This document shows positions 53,900 through 64,000 of a DNA stretch of 64,000 nt, piece by piece. Below the pieces are notes generated by a model. The model saw nothing but the letters and a program-made list of their open reading frames with translations, was not told the DNA's origin and ran no database searches. Numbering within the stretch: position 1 is the first letter of the stretch; each line of letters begins with the position of its first letter. This DNA is from Erodium maritimum (lineage: Eukaryota > Streptophyta > Magnoliopsida > Geraniales > Geraniaceae), in NCBI GenBank assembly GCA_963921825.1, contig OY997596.1, positions 15,629,001 to 15,693,000 of the forward strand. The letters run 5' to 3'. Both the position numbers and the translations under genes were made by a program.

Positions 53900-56623
53900 T
53901 GTAAAGACCGCCCGGTTTATAAGAATTAAATATTTAAAATTTTCGTTTGAAACGTCGTGGTTGGAAAACAGGGTGGAAAATTGGAACGAAGGCAAAATAA
54001 AATAAAATTAAAATTAAAAAAAGGGGGAAAAGAGCATTTGGGTCAGGCTGGGCCGGTCAGAGAACCGGGCCCAGCTCGCTGACACGAGCCAAGCCCGCAC
54101 CACGTGTGCCGAGCCCAAACCACGCGAGCCCGGCCCAAACCCTAACCCTATTCCTCTGTCTTCTACCTCGTCCACGCGCGACTCCCGAGGAAAAACTAGC
54201 GTCGTCCTCTCTTCTCTCTCGATCCTTCTCTCCCTCTCTTCTCTCTCGTACCAGAACAAGTCGCCTCACCTCGTTTCTCCCTCTCCGTGTAAGGATCGAA
54301 CCACCGTGCAGGGAAATGAGACGCCACCACCGAGAACCTCTTTCTGGTTCGACGCCCGAACTCGAACCACGCCGGCGACGGAGGAAACGACGAGGGTTCG
54401 TGCTCCCTCTTCGCCGTTCTTCTTCTCCGACCTCTCACCGCCAGGAAATCCACCGTGCAAAGTTCGATTGGGCGAGCTTCGCCGGATCGTCGACGACCTA
54501 GAGCTCCTTCGTCGGAGAATCTCTCGTGCTCGTCAGATCTGAGACGGGGAAGGAGGCTGAGTCGCGCTCCAGGCACCCACGTCACGGCCACGGCTTCACT
54601 GGAACCCTAACGCCCTTCCCAGCCCTCGTTTTTCCTTCCCCGAGCTCGCCTGACGCCGCCCGCCGCCACGACCAGCCGGAACCCTCGCAGGAGACATCTC
54701 GAGCCAGGCTGGAGCTCAGGCTCGCCTGAGCCACAGGATGGCCATTGGGCCAAGGACGAGCTTTGAGCCGGACGGCCTTGGGGCAGGACTCGAGCCTCAG
54801 GCCAGATCCAGGCTGGGCCTTGGGCCAGGCCCAGGTCTCTAGACTAGGTCTGGACTCGGGTCTGGGTCGGATCTGGAGCCTGGTCCGGGTCGGTTCTGGT
54901 TCCGGTCGGGTCTGGGTTCTGGATTGGGTCGGATTCGGGTCGGATTCGGGTCTGGTTCTCGGATCCGGGTCGGACAATTTAATTAATTAATTTAAATAAT
55001 TTAAAATAGAGAATTTAAAGGACTAGTTTGATAATTAGAAGACTGTTTCGAACTGGACCGGGACTGATTAATACCATTACTTGTTAAAATCAGCCTTTGC
55101 TTCGCCCGTGAAGACCGGAGGTAGGCCCAGACGTCAGCAGCTAGGAGCCGTAGCTGTTGGTTTCTTCTTGAGGTAGGGAAAAGTACTAAACTCCTCGAGT
55201 AATTTAAGAACATTAATAGCATGCCTATAGGATAATAATAACCGGAAAGGTCCTAGTTTGCACATAGGATGTGATTCACTAGAATAACCGCTTTTCAATT
55301 ATGTAAATAACCGGAAGAGTCTAGTATGCATGTAGGATGTCATTCACTAGTTAACCGCTTTCAATATCTTGGGAAATTGCCGTGCTGGTAGAATGGCCAT
55401 GTCGAGCCTTAGGATCTGCGAGTTGATTGTATTTATTGATGATTTTTCGCCCTTAAGGCCGATGCATGTTTCGTCTCTAGGATAATATAAGAGTCACACT
55501 AAACTAGATGAATTATGACAATTATGTTATGAATGATTAACTTGGTGACATGGTTGGTTGAATGAATGAATATGATGAATGTATGTGATTATGCTTGATG
55601 GTATGGTCGGGTGAGTGATAGACCAATGGAATATGTTTGGTAAGCCCTGCCGGTAAGCTTGTTGTTATGATGCGTTCGTTGTAGCGTGTTCGGTAAGTTT
55701 GGTTGGCATATTATGTCAGTGTGAATTGTTGGGCTGATACGTTGGTATGATGGGTAAATGATGATCAGGTTACGTGGTAAGGTGTGCCTACCTTCCGACT
55801 AGGAGTCGGTAAAATGTGTTGTGATTCTATGATAAGGTGTACCTACCTTCCGACCAGGAGTCGGTAAAATGTGTTGTTGCCAGTGATAAGGTGTACCTAC
55901 CTTCCGACTAAGCGTCGGTAAAATGAGCTATGAATCGTGATAAGGTGTGCCTACCCTCCGATCGGGTGTCGGTAAATTGTGCTATAGCCGTGAGATCCGG
56001 CGTATTAAGGGGGACTTATTGTGTGTGTATTGTTAAAGATTTTCTCCTCTAGACCGAGGGGCAATCTGATATGATGTACAATCTAGTGTACGGATCGGAG
56101 TCTTGGGATTTGATGTTCAGTATTTTGGTATTTGTGTGTTCCTTTAATTGTTTCCTCTGATGAATTCGTATTCTTTCCATTGTTCTCCTTAAATGTTACC
56201 TTCTTAAAGTATTGCAATTCTGGTAAATCTTATCTTAGTGGTTGGAGGTTAACTGTACTAATCGGTTTTATTGTTAAACCGGGGGTTCCCTTACTTTACT
56301 GCTTTTTCCTACTGAGCGTAAGCTCACCCCCCCCCCCCCCCCTTCTTGTTTACTGTTTGTACAAGGTTCTTTGTTGATTAGTATCTAGAGGCGTTCTCAA
56401 GGCTCGGGAGCTTTTTGGGACGTGGGACTTTGCCCTAGAGACGTATTGTTTTGTATAAACTTTTTCTCTTATTAGTTTGATTACAGAGTTGTTGACTCCT
56501 GACCTTGTTTTTCAATTACATTTTTATGGAATTTGCATTATTAAATCTTTTCTATTTATTTATTTAATTATTGTTTTTAGTTCACGTCTCGAGTCCGGTC
56601 AAAACCGGATTTGGGGCGTGACA
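53900..56623 (+). repeat. 3' LTR of the Gypsy element, 2,724 bp
   Basis: It begins TGTAAAGACCGCC and ends GGGGCGTGACA. It carries a CT-rich leader-like stretch (54180-54250), a GC-rich open stretch (54106-54501), GGGTC-rich repeats (54830-54975), the hairpin array (55783-55997), the hairpin TGAGCGTAAGCTCA (56313-56326) and a 16-C run (56327-56342). Confidence 0.92.
55783..55997 (+). repeat. Hairpin tandem array in 3' LTR, 54-bp unit, 4 copies
   Basis: This is the counterpart of 46865-47082. Units contain CCTACCTTCCGAC, five bases, GTCGGTAAAATG. Units 2 and 3 have perfect CCGAC/GTCGG arms. Confidence 0.9.
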
Positions 56624-57210
56624 CTGAAGAGGACCTCCTTCCGGAGGGGGCTTGGCTGCCCATAATTTATCCATTATGACAAATTTTTGACGAGCAAGTA
56701 CCGACGGGTTCACCGGTGTATACGACACCATCACCTCAACCTCCTCCTCTAATGAACAGGGCAAGAGTCCAGCGAACTTGTTGAGTCGTCGACAGGGGCA
56801 GGTGGTGGCTTAGTCTCTGAAACCCTAACTTGAGTTGCAGGATAAGCAACGGGCCAGTTTTTGATATTACGACCCCGTCGCGGCTTACTTAGGGGGCAGA
56901 GGAGCCTGGTGAGAAGAGCACAATCGCGGAGGCCAATGAAAATAAGAATCATGGTTGAGAGGGAAAGAGGAACCGGAGAGATGGGTGTTTGGTTCGGCTT
57001 CCTTCTACGCCTCAATTTTATGAGGGACACCACAGTCGAAGAAGGGCGAGGAGGGGGCACAAGTGCCAAGGTCTGCACAAGCGACGAAGGGATAAGACCA
57101 GCGTTGAAGGCAATAGTTTTATCGGCAACGATAACATAAAACTCTATAACGAAGGATAGAGTTTTTTCGGGGAAAGGAGGGCTCGACATGAAAGGCAAGA
57201 GAATACTTGT
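56624..57210 (-). mobile_element. LINE-C copy 2, 5' part (ORF1 N-half)
   Basis: On the minus strand the ORF1 frame begins near 57189 (MSSPPFPEKTLSFV) and continues through a Pro/Ser-rich region to VLARQKFVIMDKLW and PPPEGGPLQ at the Gypsy junction (56624). There it is continued by 42953 and downwards. The right-hand copy of the 16-bp duplication is at 57211-57226. ORF1 proteins of this type are the RNA-binding partner in plant L1 RNPs. Confidence 0.85.
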
Positions 57211-57226
57211 ATATTGCACTTTTATT

Positions 57227-57706
57227 AAATGAGTAGACGCTTTTCTATAATTAATTCCAGCCACATAGAAAAATGATATAGATGAGCTATTTATATTTTA
57301 AGCCACGTTTTCATTGGACCCAACCCCATCTGCATCTTGTATAGATATATCTTGTCTACGAAGCTAGAAATGAAATCATTTTGAGCAATCCACCAAATAG
57401 GCTCATTATCTAGCCTATTGCTCTTCCATCCCCAAGCTAGTCCATGGCTCTGATTTTCCTACACAAAATTGGTAACATAGCGACTTCAACTTCTACATCG
57501 ATACTAAAATGATTGAAATAGAATTCCAAATAAATCTGGCAGATCATTCAAAAGTGTACCCTACACATTTATTAAGCCCAATACCACTAATTTTGACTTT
57601 AGAAAAATATAGACATGGGGCGCTTATAGATTGGTCCCAATTGTGCCGCGTTACACTTCACCTTTAAATTTCCATGTCCTTTCATTTATTTTTACGCGCC
57701 TACAAC
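57227..57706. other. Intergenic DNA upstream of the PLAC8 gene
   Basis: No transposon end was found. On the minus strand a frame of about 50 codons without stop (about 57450-57300, AWGWKSNRLDNEPIWWIAQN) looks protein-like but was not recognised. Confidence 0.4.

Positions 57707-57790
<84 letters not shown>
57707..57790. repeat. (AAT)28 microsatellite
   Basis: Twenty-eight perfect AAT units are followed by an A-rich tract (57791-57808). The repeat lies about 590 bp before the PLAC8 start codon and 80 bp before a TATA-like TTTATAAG (57871-57878). Confidence 0.97.
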
Positions 57791-57800
<10 letters not shown>

Positions 57801-58024
57801 TAAAAAACAAGTCGATTCACATTTGCTCCAAGTGGCAGAGTTTGGCTAACTTGTCTTACATTATAGTCACTTTATAAGTTGTCTTCTCCGATCCTCGCAT
57901 CTTGAGAATGTTTTTCTTGTGTTGTTTAAAGAAAGAAGATTGACAAGGAGAGCTTAAACGGTTAAGATCTCCATTGGTATCTCTGTGGGTGGGAAGGAAG
58001 CAGAGCAGAGATTGAATCAATCAG

Positions 58025-58214
58025 GTCCGTTCATCTGAACCTGGGTTTTGTGCTTGTTTGTTGAACTCGAAACTGATATGATTCGAGATTGTTTCACTTT
58101 TGTGTTGTTTGTGTGTGATGCTTGATTGATGATGTCAACCGATCTTTTTCACGTGTGATTGATTGAGTTTGGGAAGGAGTGATGTCAGTAAATCTCTTCA
58201 CATGCCATTTCCAG
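58025..58214 (+). other. Possible 5'-UTR intron of the PLAC8 gene
   Basis: AATCAG|GTCCGT at 58019-58030 and ATTTCCAG at 58207-58214 could be donor and acceptor of a 190-bp T-rich intron ahead of the start codon. The interval is rich in TTGTTTG and GATTG tracts, as plant leader introns are. Transcript evidence is lacking. Confidence 0.4.
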
Positions 58215-58298
58215 ATTCAACTCTGAATTGTAAGCCCATAAAGGCATGAGCTTTTGCCTTCTTTTGTTGATATACTAAGCAAGAAGTGTTCTATAAGG

Positions 58299-59585
58299 AT
58301 GAATTCAGCCGAACAAGTTGAACCAACGGCAACAACAAGAAGGCGATTCTCAGTTTCGGGTTCGTGGAACAAGTTTAGACGATGGATCAACAACCCTTTG
58401 AACGTAGCCTTGTTTCTGTGGGGTATCGCCGTCGCTGTGCCGTCGGTGATCCTTCTGGTTGTGTTGACCGGGATGTTGAATAGCTCCTTGACAAAGTCCC
58501 AGAAAGATGGTTGGGTCGAGTCCTGCGGTCAGATACTCACCGCACTCTTCTCGCTCTTCTTCCTCTACCATCATCCAACTAGGACCTATCACCTCTACCT
58601 TCTCAAGAGGTGGGAGCCTAAAGACATTGCTCTCCTCAGAAAGGTTTACAGCAAAAACGGCTCTTACTCGCCCAACGAACGCTTCCACATGACCGTCGTT
58701 GTGGTCGCCGTTCATACCAATTACTTTGCTCAGTATGCTTTATCGGTTCTCAACGTTAAATACAATAAAGACAACAGGCCCAAATCGCTTCTGGGTCTCG
58801 CCATCTTCTTCGCGGTCGCGGGAGGGTTAACGTCTGGTACCTACGCGAAGAGAAGCCCTCTCGGGAAGGAATGTGATGACCCGGAGGGGGACGTGGCAGA
58901 GCATACTAGTGTGAGATACGCATTCGGGTCGAGAAGCCAGCACAGGATCGTCGAGCACACGCCCAAATGGAAAGGTGGGTTATTGAATGTCTGCGATGAT
59001 GTTTCGGTTTCGGGTTATGCGCTTTGTAGCAGTTGTTGCCTGTTCGGTTGGAACATGGAGAGGCTCGGGTTTGGGAACATGTATGTTCATGCGGCCAATT
59101 TCGTACTCTATTGTCTTGCCCCTGTCGTCGTCTTAACCTCTGCGACGATCCACATCGAAAACCAGACCCTCAAGGAGGTTGTCGGATGGAGTGGGGTCCT
59201 CGCTTCTCTTTGCGGTGTACTCTACGGCGGCTACTGGCGGATCAAGATGCGAGAGCGATACAATTTGCCACGAAACGGCTTGTTTTGCGGCAAGCCTGTG
59301 GTTGCAGACTGTGCTTCATGGACTTGCTGTTGTTGCTGCTGTGCTCTTGCGCAAGAAGCTCGTACTGCTGATTATTATGAGATTTTGAGGATTGAGACGC
59401 GTAATGAAAATGGCGGAACCAGTCTGAGTCTGCCTCCTGAACCGCATGAAGACCGTGTTGCCGGAAGCGATGATCACCCGATTTCGTCTCCGCTGCGGGA
59501 TTGTGCAGGTCCGAGCGGCGACCATGTCAGAGACTTGGTGATGAAGGCACCAGTTCCGTCGTTGATTCGGAGAGAAGAGGATTGA
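58299..59585 (+). CDS. PLAC8-family membrane protein
   Basis: This single-exon frame of 428 codons was started at ATG 58299 (MNSAEQVEPTATTRRRF); the open frame extends upstream without an ATG. Two hydrophobic segments lie near the N-terminus (about residues 37-60, ALFLWGIAVAVPSVILLVVL, and 75-90, ILTALFSLFFLYHH), one at about 160-178 (LLGLAIFFAVAGG) and two more in the C-terminal half. The PLAC8 Cys-rich signature is CDDVSVSGYALCSSCCLFGW (about 230-250), then GGYWRIKMRERYNLP and CASWTCCCCCCALAQEAR (about 345-365). Plant PLAC8 proteins include regulators of cell size and of cadmium or calcium transport; this longer type, with extra N-terminal membrane segments, has no settled function that I can name. 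The product is probably at the plasma membrane or an endomembrane. The gene converges with the ligase gene to the right. Confidence 0.92.
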   Translation: MNSAEQVEPTATTRRRFSVSGSWNKFRRWINNPLNVALFLWGIAVAVPSVILLVVLTGMLNSSLTKSQKDGWVESCGQILTALFSLFFLYHHPTRTYHLYLLKRWEPKDIALLRKVYSKNGSYSPNERFHMTVVVVAVHTNYFAQYALSVLNVKYNKDNRPKSLLGLAIFFAVAGGLTSGTYAKRSPLGKECDDPEGDVAEHTSVRYAFGSRSQHRIVEHTPKWKGGLLNVCDDVSVSGYALCSSCCLFGWNMERLGFGNMYVHAANFVLYCLAPVVVLTSATIHIENQTLKEVVGWSGVLASLCGVLYGGYWRIKMRERYNLPRNGLFCGKPVVADCASWTCCCCCCALAQEARTADYYEILRIETRNENGGTSLSLPPEPHEDRVAGSDDHPISSPLRDCAGPSGDHVRDLVMKAPVPSLIRREED

Positions 59586-59966
59586 AAAGTTAACTATTTG
59601 TTACCGTTTTCTAGATTCAAGAGGTGGATTATGAGGTGGGTTAATTAATAATACGACATGCCGTTTCAGTGCATTTTAGGGAACCTGGATAAGGTCCCTT
59701 TTGTGTTTTACGTGTTTCTTGTCCACACTTCTTCAAATACATTATCACACTTTCTGTGTGAGCTATTTGTTTTCAGACCAAAAAAAAGTGCCATTTCCAT
59801 GTTTCCTCTGATTTCAGACAACAATTTTTGAGCAACAACATCAAATACAAATTAAAGACGGATGAGGTAAATCGTGCATCAGCAAAACAAGAAAATATGA
59901 ACACCTTACTTATTTGCAACAACCAGAAGAGAACTACTTGACTCTTTCGGGTACGTACATAGATTT
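59586..59966. other. Spacer between convergent 3' ends
   Basis: These 381 bp contain both 3' UTRs. AATAATA near 59645 and several A/T-rich motifs could serve as poly(A) signals. No further gene is seen. Confidence 0.6.
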
Positions 59967-62900
59967 TTATGTAAACCTCTCTGATCCCAGATCAAGAAGT
60001 GTACGGAAAAACCTGTGAGGATACATGGGTGGTTGCTCAGCAAGCGCCTGAAAAATAAAACCAAGTATTGAAAATCGAGGAAGAAGACAATATAAGTGAA
60101 ATTTCATGGTGCATGCAGTAGATGCTCTGCAGATGTCATTACTTACCTGATGAACCAAAACAGTGGAAGGCGTCATTCCAGGCACGGTATTAACCTCTAT
60201 AATCAATACCTTCAAAACAATCACAGACCACAAAGAGCAATGGTTTTACAAATAGAAAAAATTTAACTGCTTAATCTAAAAACTGAACAGATGTTTACAT
60301 CCAAGCTAAAACAATGTAAGAGATAATATGAAGCTTTAGTCCGCAAGTTTCTATTTTGGAGACATGACTGTGCGAGACCATAAAGATAAACTTACCTCTC
60401 CACTGTCCACATTGACAAATGCATCAATTCTTGAGAATCCTTCTAATCGCAACATATTTGCAGTTAGTTCAATATGATGTTTGCATTTCTCCAGGGCCTC
60501 GTTACTGATTCAAGGCAAAAACATCTCAATTAATTCTTTGAATAAAATAAATTGACACTTGTCCCAGAATATATGGTTCTTAGAGCAAACCTCATGATCG
60601 ACAGTGGTGGAGGAGTCAGATTGATACCAGTTCCACCTGTTGAGCAAATAACATTAGCATGGAAGTGGCAAATTAACCTTCTGAGCAACATTTACACGAC
60701 AAAAAAAAAACTTGTTTTTTTGTTTAAATAAAAATGAATCGCGAGGAAGAAAAGAAAAGAAAGACTTGCCTTGGAACTTCTCTTCAAGTGATAGAATATC
60801 ACCGGTTTCCTTGACGGTAACACTAGGACTCAATGAGCGCATTGATCCACGTTTTCCAATAACACCAACTGTTACTTCTACCCATCTACTTTTCCCTTTC
60901 CACGTGAGTTGATGTGCATTTTCATTAGTGGACTTGGATGAAACAATTATCTCATCAGTTTCAATAAATGGTTCAAAGATCAAGAGTTCTGGAGGAGGAT
61001 TTGGCATCTCGATCATCCCATGTGCCTACACATCAATGGCATGGAAAGACATGCAGTGCTATAATATCAGAAGAAAATGGCATTTCAATTACTCCTTCAC
61101 TAAGTCTAGACAACAACTTTACAGTGTTTAATGTCATCCAACTAACATGGAGATATAATAAGTACATTTCAGTCAGAAATATGAACTTGTGTTGAAATCC
61201 ACCACTTGAGGGAGAACAAAGAGCCAACTGTAATATGATATTATATATGACCTATTTCAATATCTTAAGATACTTTGGGGAACAAATACCGATCAATGAG
61301 ATGAAATTGTAAAAAATATTATATATCATTCAATACCTTTGACAAACTATTAGGAGGTATCCTTAGAAGGCATTCCTCCAACGCTTTTACGTAAACAGCT
61401 AGGTCCTCAGCACAGCTGCATCAGCAGAACACTAATTTAACAGAACAATTAATGGTACTACAAAATATCATAATTGGCATATGTATTCATGAATGTTATA
61501 GCATGTACACTTGGGAATAATTACCTAATCACTCCATAAACTTTAAAAACACAAACAAATTAGTCCCTTAACTATCATAACCGACCAGTTCGGTCCTTGC
61601 AGTTACTCACCATTAACTTTATCATTAAAACTATTGATGTGACACCTAAATTTAAACAAATAATTACATAATCATCACTTTTTTTATCCGGGGATTGTAA
61701 CCAAAAACCCCATACTTATTATATGGAGGTATCTGCCACATCACCAATTTCACAATCATCACTGGTGTGTCAAAACACAACTTTATTTTGCATCTTTTGA
61801 GACTAAACGATAAAAGAAAAAATGTATTTTTCTCAGATTTCATTTTTAATCTCTAATCCCCAATTACTCCGTATTTTAAGCATTAAGAGGTCAAAAATGG
61901 TGTCAATTTGATTGAATTAAATTATTTTATTAGAGTTGGGTATCACCTCATCAACTATTCTGTAATTATTATTGTTTAATGTCACATCAACCATTTTAAT
62001 AGTTAAACTAACTGTGACTAACGGAAAAGGACAAATTGATCGATTTTATGATAGTTTGACAAACAATTTGGTGTAATACTAGTGTAGGCACTAAATTAGT
62101 GTTATACTAGTGTAGGCACTAATTCGGTGTAATACTAGTGTAGACACTAATTTTGTTACTTTTTGAAAGTTTAAGAACCAATTATTTAATTAATCCAAAA
62201 GAAAAAAAGAGTTGTGAACCTACCGTAATCTTGCAACCCCAGTAGAGCAACCATCCCTTGCTGGTTTAACACATAATGTTTTACACTGAAGCTTTGATGT
62301 TAAGTCATTCCAAACATTTGGTGCTGGTATGTTAAGTAGGTCCTCTTTTCTCTTCACATCTTTGTCTATAGTAAGAACTCCCAAATTTGAAAGCTGTTCA
62401 TAACACAGATTATAACTTATCATTAGGACAAGAATACAAAACATGATGACAAGTAAATTATTGGGAAAGCTACATATTTCCTTGGATTCATCAAGCATAT
62501 AATTAGTTACCCTACATGAGTAAGGGCAACTGATGTTGCAACTTTGTCCATACAAACTTTTGAAGCCATTACACCAGGACCTTCAATGGGAAATAACAAT
62601 AATGATAAGGAAAAGAGTAATTTTGTATGGCAGAAAGATAAATAATATTTGCAATCCAAGTCAAGAAGATAAACCTGTAAATGGAACTCCTTCAGTCTCT
62701 AATAAAGATTGAAGTGTACCATCTTCACCAATCCCTCCGTGCACTGCAAGTAGCATTGGATAAATCTTGTAAGACTATCTATCTATGTATGTGTCTCCCT
62801 CTATTCTCATTAACAATATGTATAAACGAATAGAGTGCACACATTTTATTTTTACTGATAAATACATGACTGAATACCTGCTATAAAAACAGTTGCCTGA

Positions 62901-64000
62901 ACTTCATTGGCATGTTTGATCCATTGCTCTAATGACAATTTCTTAGGTATTTCATCAGCTATATCGAACCCCTCGAACCAACTATGTTTCTCCAAACCAG
63001 CCATGAGCTCATTCATCACATTGTTCCGTAAGTGAGATGTCAGTGCAGCTCGAGCTGGCTCGATTGCTTCTATGCATGCAGCAAGAACTTCCTCTGTGGT
63101 GTGTCTCAGCACAAGAGAATAACTGTATGCATACACAGGGAAAGATACCCAGAAAAAGAGAGGGGAACATCAGAAAATGAATTGGGGAAATTTGTTTACT
63201 AGCCTGCTTTATACAGTAATTATAATTCTTTCTAGGTAAATGATGCAATTTAGTCCCTGAAGTATGCTACATCTTACTATTTAGTCCCTAAAGTATGTTT
63301 TATTCTAACATGCCATTTTGTTCTGCTTAGATCCTGGACTTCAAAAAATCCTAAAGGAGTCATTAGATGTATGGTGACCATGACGTTTCTTTTTATTTAT
63401 TTTTAAAATGAAATGTTGGTAATGCTGATAACATGGCATATTAGCAGCTTAAGAGTTCACTTTCCAATGATGTGAAGCTGAACCAACGGGGGCAGTGGGC
63501 ATACAAGTTAATCCAATGAAACAAAATTTATTTACTTCTCAACGATGTGAAACTAGAACCATCAGGTGTCCCAGACTTGTGAGTTATTCCAATGAAATGA
63601 AAGTATTTTACTTTCCAATACAAGTTAGTAGAAAAAATATGGATGTAGTTACTATGGTGTACACTTACGGTAATGACCACACAGTTCTGCAATTTGGATC
63701 TACTTCTTGATCAGAACCCTTTTCAGTGGGAGCAAGCAAACACGGGATTACTTCAAGCTGCAGAAACCAAAATTATCAATCTTCAACATCAGTGTACAAC
63801 TCCAGAGCATGTGTTCATCATCTTTAAGAAAAACTTAAATTCTATCCCACATACAAGTCTAATGTCAAACCAAAGTCAACTTAATATGTACTTACATCAT
63901 CATATGCTTGCAGATTGAGCCATACATTTGTCCCACTCATTAGAGATACTTGTCGCTCTGATGTGTCTCCTCCAAATATGACAAAAACTTTACGGACACT
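59967..64000 (-). CDS. D-alanine--D-alanine ligase family protein, C-terminal 458 codons
   Basis: Twelve exons were joined by splice sites and phase: 63896-64000 (continues outside), 63669-63757, 62878-63122, 62675-62743, 62516-62580, 62224-62393, 61337-61415, 60770-61025, 60591-60636, 60396-60504, 60147-60209 and 59967-60047 (TAA). Joined, they give an unbroken Ddl-type ATP-grasp ligase: glycine-rich start FVIFGGDTSERQVSLMSG, substrate loop VHGGIGEDGTLQ, VPFTGPGVMASKVCMDK, ATP-binding CVKPARDGCSTG, and the metal-binding, omega-loop end GEVLIIEVNTVPGMTPST. Bacterial Ddl makes D-Ala-D-Ala for peptidoglycan. Mosses use a plant Ddl for chloroplast wall synthesis; the role in angiosperms is unsettled. 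Plant homologues are known as long proteins with two Ddl-like halves, so a first half and a plastid-targeting peptide may lie beyond 64000. All introns are GT-AG except one GC-AG. Confidence 0.93.
60764..60770 (-). other. Non-canonical GC splice donor in the ligase gene
   Basis: The exon 61025-60770 ends TTCCAAG and the intron begins GCAAGTC. AG|GCAAGT is the usual sequence for GC-AG introns. The reading frame (FQG|GTGINL) continues only if this donor is used. Confidence 0.85.
61515..62190. mobile_element. Foldback MITE-like repeat in a ligase intron
   Basis: The largest intron (61416-62223) contains inverted arms of about 90 bp: 61550-61640 (AACTATCATAACCGA ... CTATTGATGTGAC) and 61980-62070 (GTCACATCAACC ... 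ATGATAGTTTGAC). It also holds a 28-bp tandem repeat, about three copies, at 62069-62152 (GTGTAATACTAGTGTAGNCA). Outer boundaries are approximate and no duplication was identified. The intron splices around it, so the gene appears intact. Confidence 0.65.
63240..63350. repeat. Short dispersed-repeat-like sequence in a ligase intron
   Basis: TTTAGTCCCTGAAGTATG and TTTAGTCCCTAAAGTATG occur side by side (about 63250 and 63280). Sequences of this 'AGTCCCT' type resemble ends of MITE-like repeats. Only one side was recognised. Confidence 0.35.

Larger units (their letters stand above)
42954..56623 (+). mobile_element. Gypsy element with two LTRs, inserted in LINE-C
   Basis: The element spans 13.7 kb including two younger insertions. 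Parts are: 5' LTR 42954-47766 (with a nested solo LTR), primer-binding site TGGTATCAGAGCC 47770-47782, gag region 48718-50040, nested Copia-like LTR 50198-51777, a reverse-transcriptase remnant around 52215-52560, a purine tract 53882-53899 and 3' LTR 53900-56623. The sequence before the purine tract, AATTTCGAGGACGAAATTCT, is typical of chromovirus-like plant Gypsy elements (Tekay/Del type), which is the likely family. The element is broken in both gag and pol. By eye the LTRs differ by a few percent in aligned blocks, which suggests a fairly recent insertion. The flanks (CTAAG left, CTGAA right) do not form an exact duplication. Confidence 0.9.

Noticed and set aside
42949-56628. 5-bp target duplication for the two-LTR Gypsy element
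   Set aside because: Flanks CTAAG and CTGAA are similar but not identical, so no duplication is claimed.
57674-57877. Open frame with a poly-Asn run
   Set aside because: It is only the translation of the (AAT)n microsatellite.
58254-58298. N-terminal extension of the PLAC8 protein
   Set aside because: The upstream 15 codons are open but contain no ATG; the first ATG at 58299 was used.

Overview
The window is nuclear DNA of a flowering plant, very probably a eudicot. It holds two intron-containing or plant-type host genes at the right end (about 58.0-64.0 kb). The other 57 kb or so is a transposon cluster in which elements sit inside one another. No organellar or bacterial gene, rRNA or tRNA gene was recognised. 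Species cannot be named from the sequence.

Left block (1-17.1 kb). The window opens inside a Gypsy-type LTR (1-1432) that abuts the integrase end of a minus-strand Copia element. That Copia copy (1433-3840 plus 11439-12154, with its 5' LTR at 11805-12154 and a primer-binding site) is split by an L1-type LINE (LINE-A1, about 3842-11438). The LINE in turn carries a non-autonomous hAT element (10199-11096, perfect 8-bp target duplication). The Copia LTR cuts a Harbinger-type transposase reading frame (12155-12364). A solo Gypsy LTR (13692-15255, duplication GTTGG), an LTR-like fragment and a LINE 3' tail follow.

Middle block (17.2-36.9 kb). Several short non-LTR elements carry only ORF1-like sequence and a common 3' UTR, with no ORF2 (LINE-B copies at 17177-21727, 21880-24221 and 28223-29190; LINE-C copy at 26775-28025). 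One is split by a 3.4-kb solo Gypsy LTR (17409-20813, duplication AAATA). A foldback MITE lies at 24238-25168. A second full-length-type LINE (LINE-A2, 29458-36929) closes the block.

Right block (36.9-57.2 kb). A minus-strand Athila-like Gypsy element without visible reverse transcriptase (36930-41890) is followed by a second LINE-C copy (41927-57210, 16-bp duplication). This copy is split by a 13.7-kb plus-strand Gypsy element (42954-56623). The 5' LTR of that element contains another solo LTR (43251-46122, duplication GTCCT), and its interior contains a Copia-like solo LTR (50198-51777, duplication GTATC).

Host genes. A PLAC8-family membrane protein gene (CDS 58299-59585, plus) and the last 12 coding exons of a D-alanine--D-alanine ligase family gene (59967-64000, minus, continuing beyond the window) converge, about 380 bp apart. 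An (AAT)28 microsatellite lies upstream of the PLAC8 gene.

The most unusual signals are the ORF1-only LINE families, which resemble mammalian HAL1 'half-LINEs', and a hairpin plus tandem-array organisation shared by Gypsy LTRs that otherwise differ widely.
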